NCBI GenBank assembly: GCA_014898425.1 | Contig: RCSZ01000016.1 | Coordinates: 124,001-188,000, forward strand | DNA from: Botryotinia globosa | Lineage: Eukaryota > Ascomycota > Leotiomycetes > Helotiales > Sclerotiniaceae | Direction: 5' to 3' | Length of the DNA: 64,000 nt | Part shown: positions 59,239 through 64,000 of the stretch, piece by piece | Layout of the letters: each line of letters begins with the position of its first letter | How positions within the stretch are numbered: position 1 is the first letter of the stretch | The notes under the pieces: model-generated | Databases searched by the model: none | The model's input: the letters and a program-made list of their open reading frames with translations, nothing else | Told to the model about the DNA's origin: nothing | Position numbers and translations under genes: made by a program

Positions 59239-60840
59239 TTACATTTTTACCCGCTTAGACGCACTGCCATCCGTCTCCAATCTCATTCGAGAAACAGGCT
59301 TCCTACTCGGCTTGCTAAACTCGGCTAACACATAAGCAATAAAAATACTTTTCTGTTTAAAATAAACGCCTTTGTTATATGAAATGTCTAGAGCAACAGC
59401 ACGAGCAGCTTGACCCAGCTTTATGAACTGCTCTAATAATGACGAGCTTATTTCAGTACTATTACACATTTTATTGGTCCATTGAATCTGGTCTACTATA
59501 TCTCGAATAAGCCATGAATTTCTCTTTCCCCACAATCCAAAAGTATTATCAGAATCAGAATCATGTGGATCGTAAAAGAACAAGGCAGAACACCAAAGTA
59601 AAGTAACATCAAATACACTAGTATTTGATATACGAATACAATTGCCAAGAATTGATAACTTGGTAGTTAGACGTGTATGATGGTGAATGTTGAAATTTAT
59701 CGGTAGTATTGTTTCTATCCAGTTCTCCAACTTCGTTTTAAGTTTCTGTGACGTTTCTAAATCATAATCGAATTGCTGATTTGGTTCTCGAGAATTCAAT
59801 TTGGCAAACTGCTCCTTGGCAAGCTCTTCCTCATCCGAATCCACATCAAAGTCTATTCTGATACGCTTTTCGATATCGTCCAAGTTCACTTCGCTATCTG
59901 ATGACTCTTCACAGCCAGAAAAAATGCCATGTACCGATGGAGAGTTGGAACTAGCTGGAAATCGAGGCGGTGTCTCTTCAATCGTTTCTTTGAGAATGTC
60001 GAGTGATGACTGAGAAACCTGCGCATCTGGAGATAGCTGAGCGTATGGTGGCGGTGACCGAGGAACTTGTACTTCCAGGTCTGGATATGGCTGAGCATAT
60101 CGTGGCGGTATTGGGCGTTGTTGCTCCTTATATCCGAATTTATCCCATTCTAGTGAAATAGCCCCTTGTTGAATATACATTTCCTTCAAGTTGGTTTTGT
60201 AGGTATTGGGTGCAGATTCAATAATATGCATACGGAGTTTTTCCAGATGTACTTTCGCATAAGTACTGGGCCTGATGTATACACTGAAAATTGTGGCATT
60301 AGATAGAGACTCGAGGCCACGAATCAACATATCTGTAGTCGTAGTGTGAGGTTTGATTGCAGTAGTTCTCTTCTTTGTAACAACGAATCCCTTCGTGGTG
60401 AGCCTGAATTTTAGAAGGAAAACATGCTGTGCATTGTTTAAGCCGGCTTCGTGAAGAGCAGAAACGTCGTGAGATAGATCAACACTCGATATTGGGTAAG
60501 GTGTAGAGGCATTCGCAAAATCGGCATCTGGAGGAACAACTAATAATATATCCAATTTCTGTTTTTTACCAGCAAGCTTGATAAACACCTGAAGCTTAAA
60601 ATGAACATGAATCCGCCCTTCTACATCACGATATACAGTCATGAAGAAACCAGGTGTCTGCTTGTTGTCATGTAAACAAGAACCTAGTGTCAATGTTGTG
60701 CCTGATTCATCAACCCATTTCACGAACACCCTCTCATCAAGAAGTTTGTCTAGCTGAAGTTTTTCGATAGGAACCGATATGGACATATTGAGTCCTATGA
60801 TTATAATTAGCAATAAAACGTAGTTACAGAATACTTGCAT
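59239..60840 (-). CDS. Hypothetical protein with acidic middle and basic C-terminus
   Basis: One exon, 533 codons from ATG 60840, or 515 from the in-frame ATG 60786 (MSISVPIEK). I favour 60786, because the 18 residues before it are an AT-rich hydrophobic run that could equally be untranslated leader; if 60840 is used that run could act as a membrane anchor. Residues after about 260 hold two PPRYAQPYPD / PPPYAQLSPD motifs, then an acidic tract (DFDVDSDEEELAKEQ). A globular C-terminal half contains WSSALFF-like and GLWGKRNSWLIRDIVDQIQW segments, and a basic tail (SRKPVSRMRL, KRVKM) could be a nuclear signal. The N-terminal 200 residues look beta-rich (LTLGSCLHD, FFMTVYRD). I do not recognise the family. 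Confidence 0.65.
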   Translation of the reverse strand: MQVFCNYVLLLIIIIGLNMSISVPIEKLQLDKLLDERVFVKWVDESGTTLTLGSCLHDNKQTPGFFMTVYRDVEGRIHVHFKLQVFIKLAGKKQKLDILLVVPPDADFANASTPYPISSVDLSHDVSALHEAGLNNAQHVFLLKFRLTTKGFVVTKKRTTAIKPHTTTTDMLIRGLESLSNATIFSVYIRPSTYAKVHLEKLRMHIIESAPNTYKTNLKEMYIQQGAISLEWDKFGYKEQQRPIPPRYAQPYPDLEVQVPRSPPPYAQLSPDAQVSQSSLDILKETIEETPPRFPASSNSPSVHGIFSGCEESSDSEVNLDDIEKRIRIDFDVDSDEEELAKEQFAKLNSREPNQQFDYDLETSQKLKTKLENWIETILPINFNIHHHTRLTTKLSILGNCIRISNTSVFDVTLLWCSALFFYDPHDSDSDNTFGLWGKRNSWLIRDIVDQIQWTNKMCNSTEISSSLLEQFIKLGQAARAVALDISYNKGVYFKQKSIFIAYVLAEFSKPSRKPVSRMRLETDGSASKRVKM

Positions 60841-60965
60841 TTAAAAAAATGCTAGCCCACACTCTGTGTGCTTCCCACCCACCCAGGCTATAGAGCAGCC
60901 TTGACTCTTCGAATAATATGAGATGTAGAAGTGATCAAGAAAGCGACTATGTGACTCGTGTTGAA

Positions 60966-61175
60966 GTTGTTCTAAACAGTAGATGCTGTAAGGACATAAC
61001 CGCCGCTAGGGTTGTTCTAAATAGCAGATACTGTAAGGACGTAACCGCCGCCAGGGTTGTTCTAAACAGCAGATGCTGCAAGGACCTAACCGCCGCCAGA
61101 GTTGTTCTAAACAATAGGTGCTGTAAGGACGTAACCGCCAACAGGGTTGTTCTAAACAGCAGAGGCTGTAAGACT
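60966..61175. repeat. 45-bp minisatellite, 4.6 copies
   Basis: Unit GTTGTTCTAAACAGCAGATG continuing to CTGTAAGGACGTAACCGCCG and a short AGG joint, total 45 bp. Copies start at 60966, 61011, 61056, 61101 and (partial) 61146 and differ by a few bases. Because the unit is 15 codons, frames on both strands stay open (plus-strand repeat VVLNSRCCKDVTAAR), but no start, splice or family evidence supports a gene. Confidence 0.92.
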
Positions 61176-61196
61176 CTTGTACACAACACAATATAG

Positions 61197-62818
61197 GAGC
61201 AATTTGGCTGGAAATATTGTGCTTGTATAGTTGTATCTGATAGAGGTAAAGCGATATGAGGGCAACGATAGGAAGACGGTGGTCGCGTATTCGTAATAAA
61301 TATTGTGCGATGGGGAAAAAGCGATAAAATGATAGCGACAGGAAGATAGTAATTATCGTGCGATGGAAATGAAGAGATGGAGGTAGATAGAGATGATGAT
61401 GGAAATGAAGGGATTAACAAAGTTAATGTTCTTGGAACCACTAATCGGATCGGAAATACCATTTCCCCGACCAACAACAGGTGAACCAACGAACACCATT
61501 GATTTTCAAAGTTCTAAAGCGATTGCCTATTTCTCTTGATGCCTGAAATTTTTTGCGGTTGAAGCTTTTTCGATCTTTACAGAGGTTTTATGTATTATAA
61601 GAGGGTTCAGTCATTGTTCTCGTTCCGAATGTATTTTCCTTTACAATTAGGCCTAGGTCCTCTGTGAATGAAACTCGGTCTATCCTAACTAAAGAGACGA
61701 GATGCAACAATCACATAACCAGCTTCATTTCTAATATTCAGAACGATACGATCGATGATAGATTAACAACGTCGAGAAAAAAAATGATAGCATGCACCTC
61801 CGTACACAGACAGTGATAGCAACATGTCAGATCAGCTATGAATTTTATCGTCACTTTTCGATTTAGCAATCGAATAAAGCCTTGCATGGAATCCCCATTT
61901 CGCTTAAAATCATTGATATCGACTTGAGCAAGTTTCTCTTGTCTTCATCACCTGATACAAGATTTCAAGTCCAAGACATCAATAGCTCTTGGCCAGCAGC
62001 CTGATAATAGTCCCGATGTAGTGTATCGGCGTCTTAGACCGGTAGCGGCAGAGTTTTCTATACAGTTGCTATGGATGAACCCTCTGCGTCGGACAATCAG
62101 GGGCATAGATTCAATCAAATGATGTCGAAAATGTGCTAGGTATGAGTTGACCTCGGCGATGCATGGTTACATACAGATCTACTGAAAGAATGACCAAATA
62201 AGGTGCTAGTTATTCAGTGTGGGTGGCAAGACCAAGAGTAGATTGCATGTAATGTCGTGTAAAAGGACGGCTTTGAGAAAGATAGAATCACCCTGCTCAA
62301 GAGAGATGCCATGTATACAACTATTGAACTTACACACTTTGCTGCAATGCTTTGGAGTTCTATTGGAGGCAAAACAGAAGCTAGATGAATCAATTCAGAT
62401 GAGAATAGGTGGGACGGGGACATCGAAGTCATCAAGGAGGTCTTGAGGAAAATAGACGTTAAGTGTGAGTGAATTGAATAACGTGGGATGAATAATCACC
62501 TTAACTAAGAACCAACCTATTCATCATGTTAGCATATTTGATATACATAAAGTATCCAAGATCAATTCCCCAGCATTTTATCAAATTACTCTTGACTGTG
62601 GAAACTATCAGGGTGATAAGATGGCCATCAGATTGTCCTGAACGGGAGCAGTTATCCCATTCACGTTGCCATCTATCCTTTAGCTAGTTTCATGTCCTTT
62701 CTCAGAATCACGAACACGTTTTGGATTCTAGCTTTTGTCCATGTTTTGAGCTTGAACTTTTCGGTGCTTTGCTCAGAGAGGAAGAACCACCACGAGTCAC
62801 ATGTCCCTTTCCAGAATC
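61197..62818. other. Intergenic, no gene seen
   Basis: Ordinary composition, stops in all frames. The open frames at 62214-62446 overlap one another on opposite strands and show no coding character. Short purine-rich repeats (GCGATRRGG-like) occur at 61245-61400. Confidence 0.5.
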
Positions 62819-63468
62819 CTAATCTAGCGGAGTAGAGACGCGCATCAGGCACCTTTTTAATTCAAATTCTAGCGATTTCCCTGTATCTTCCATCTCGTAA
62901 TAAATATCCAAACCCAAATCAAATACTAGGTTCGAGGACTGCTTGGATGAGCGAGCAGGCAAGATGTTCTTATCTGATAGTCTATAGCACTGTGTAAACG
63001 ACTCTCTTCTTCAGTCGTTATTTTCTTTCAAATACCTACGAGGGTATAGTCTTACCATGATACGTTCCCTTCAATGACCCATCTCTTGAGCTATTAAGCA
63101 CGATTTTGTCGATATTCGATGAAGATTGAGCAATCGTTTCATTTACAGGTCCAATGCTTTCCAAAAATTCATCAGACTTGCCAGCAGATTTGAGTACAAT
63201 GGAGTTCGTATTGCTGAGCCTTTGATTGCCTTTGATTAGGGACCGAGTTCATTGGAATAGTTGACTCTTGACTAACTTGTGAAGGCACCCTGATGTTTCC
63301 CCCTTCTCGAAGTTCTGAAATCTTCCGATATCCATCTTTTCGATTCAAACTGAACTCCCGAAACAACGGCTTTGGACTTAACCTAGTGGGTGTATGTGTT
63401 ACCAGTGTGGAATTTGGGTGACCGGAAATTGCACAGTGATGAGTACGCGCTGAAGTGATCAGGTTCTC
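62819..63468 (-). pseudogene. Broken gene with a 10-bp duplication frameshift
   Basis: Minus-strand exon 63468-63056 is open without an ATG and runs in frame through EFSLNRKDGYRKISELREGG. At 63218-63237 the 10-mer GCCTTTGATT is perfectly doubled, shifting the frame. After the duplication another frame stays open (SAGKSDEFLESIGPVNETIA) to a donor at 63055. A final exon 62973-62819, reached through an 82-bp intron, reads SSNLVFDLGLDIYYEMEDTG and ends at TAG. Open coding on both sides of a perfect duplication indicates a real gene that was disabled, or a sequencing/assembly duplication. No upstream first exon is apparent and the family is unknown. Confidence 0.5.
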
Positions 63469-64000
63469 CTAATAATGGGCGTAGTTTCATAAAATAGCAT
63501 GAAATTATGTTTTGCAATTGAAAAAGAAATTTCAATGGTGGTTGAGGAATGCAGAGAATGGGATACGTTTTAAGAGATTTGTGAACGAGGAGGACGCATG
63601 ACTGCCATGGCTGGGATAGAAGGAGGAAGGCTCATCACTCTGAGCGTGATCAGGCTTCCTACTCAATTATTCAGGTGGGTAGTTGCCAACATCAGTGTCA
63701 GGGAGCCGTAACCTGATCGGACCCATCTAATTCGAATAATTCAAATATATGTACAAGCTTCTATAATCAACATGCTTTTACATTTGAGGGGTCCCATAGG
63801 TAGCTTTTCTACATCATCTACATATTCAGCCGAGAACCTTTGATCTTATTCCACTAAACCAAATCTGGTCTCATATCATATATTCACTATCCCATCACGT
63901 CACATCACATCCCGTCCCATCTCCTGCTCTTTCCCTCTCTCATAATTCCGACCTTGAACTATCACAGGGTACAAAGATATAGAGTATTGAACCAACACGT
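63469..64000. other. Right edge, probable promoter of a gene outside the window
   Basis: No frame is supported. The stretch 63885-63960 is a strong pyrimidine tract with repeated CATCACRTC/CCCATC units, the kind of leader that precedes fungal start codons. It may belong to a plus-strand gene starting beyond 64000. Confidence 0.4.

Noticed and set aside
60947..61489. 180-codon minus-strand frame and 92-codon plus-strand frame
   Set aside because: Both are kept open by the 45-bp tandem repeat, whose period is a multiple of three.

Overview
This window looks like a filamentous ascomycete nuclear genome. Genes carry short spliceosomal introns (about 46-90 bp, GT..AG with CTAAC/CTGAC-like branch sites). 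There is a Zn2Cys6 regulator, several secreted carbohydrate-active and LysM-type proteins, an intron-containing tRNA-Tyr, and long blocks of extreme AT content full of decayed transposons. Stop codons in the decayed transposons sit where Trp, Gln and Arg codons are expected. That is the C-to-T / G-to-A signature of repeat-induced point mutation (RIP). Assignment to Leotiomycetes/Sclerotiniaceae (Botrytis-like) is my inference from gene content and AT-isochore style, not something the sequence proves.

Layout. (1) 1-5.1 kb: the 3' end of a FAD monooxygenase gene and a complete six-exon Ayg1-type polyketide-shortening hydrolase gene. (2) 5.1-24.3 kb: an AT-rich repeat block with a TIR element with TA target duplication (5.1-6.5 kb), an LTR fragment, and a nested stack. 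In the stack a 48-bp minisatellite is split by a TIR element, which is itself split by a full-length Ty1/copia retrotransposon (14668-22727, TSD GATAT). MITEs sit inside one another at 23.0-24.0 kb. (3) 24.8-28.0 kb: a gene island with a small secreted six-cysteine protein and an F-box/LRR-like protein. (4) 28.4-35.7 kb: a second AT-rich block with LTR fragments, minisatellites, a roughly 70-copy ATT microsatellite and a 1.37-kb TRIM-like element with 240-bp LTRs. (5) 35.8-42.0 kb: a three-exon secreted protein of unknown function, a ten-exon Zn2Cys6 transcription factor and a 5'-truncated gene ending beside a transposon. (6) 42.0-44.6 kb: a PIF/Harbinger-like element with a nested solo LTR, then a RIP-mutated Tc1/mariner element. 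(7) 46.1-48.6 kb: a PL7 alginate-lyase-like enzyme and two tRNAs. (8) 48.8-60.8 kb: a gene-dense part with a 1267-aa GH71 alpha-1,3-glucanase fusion, a hypothetical protein, a LysM-type secreted protein, an eight-cysteine small secreted protein and a hypothetical protein. Two identical-length MITEs flank part of it. (9) 60.9-64 kb: a 45-bp minisatellite and a broken gene.

The most interesting genic unit is 48.8-58.9 kb. A GH71 mutanase has four Cys-rich glucan-binding-like modules and then a C-terminal region of the type I know from subgroup-C (killer-toxin-like) fungal chitinases. It lies near a LysM-type gene and a Cys-rich secreted protein gene. This resembles the known fungal pairing of subgroup-C chitinase with LysM protein, but with the catalytic domain swapped for an alpha-1,3-glucanase. 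All exon models were built by eye from reading frame and splice signals. Their phases close exactly, but no transcript evidence was available.
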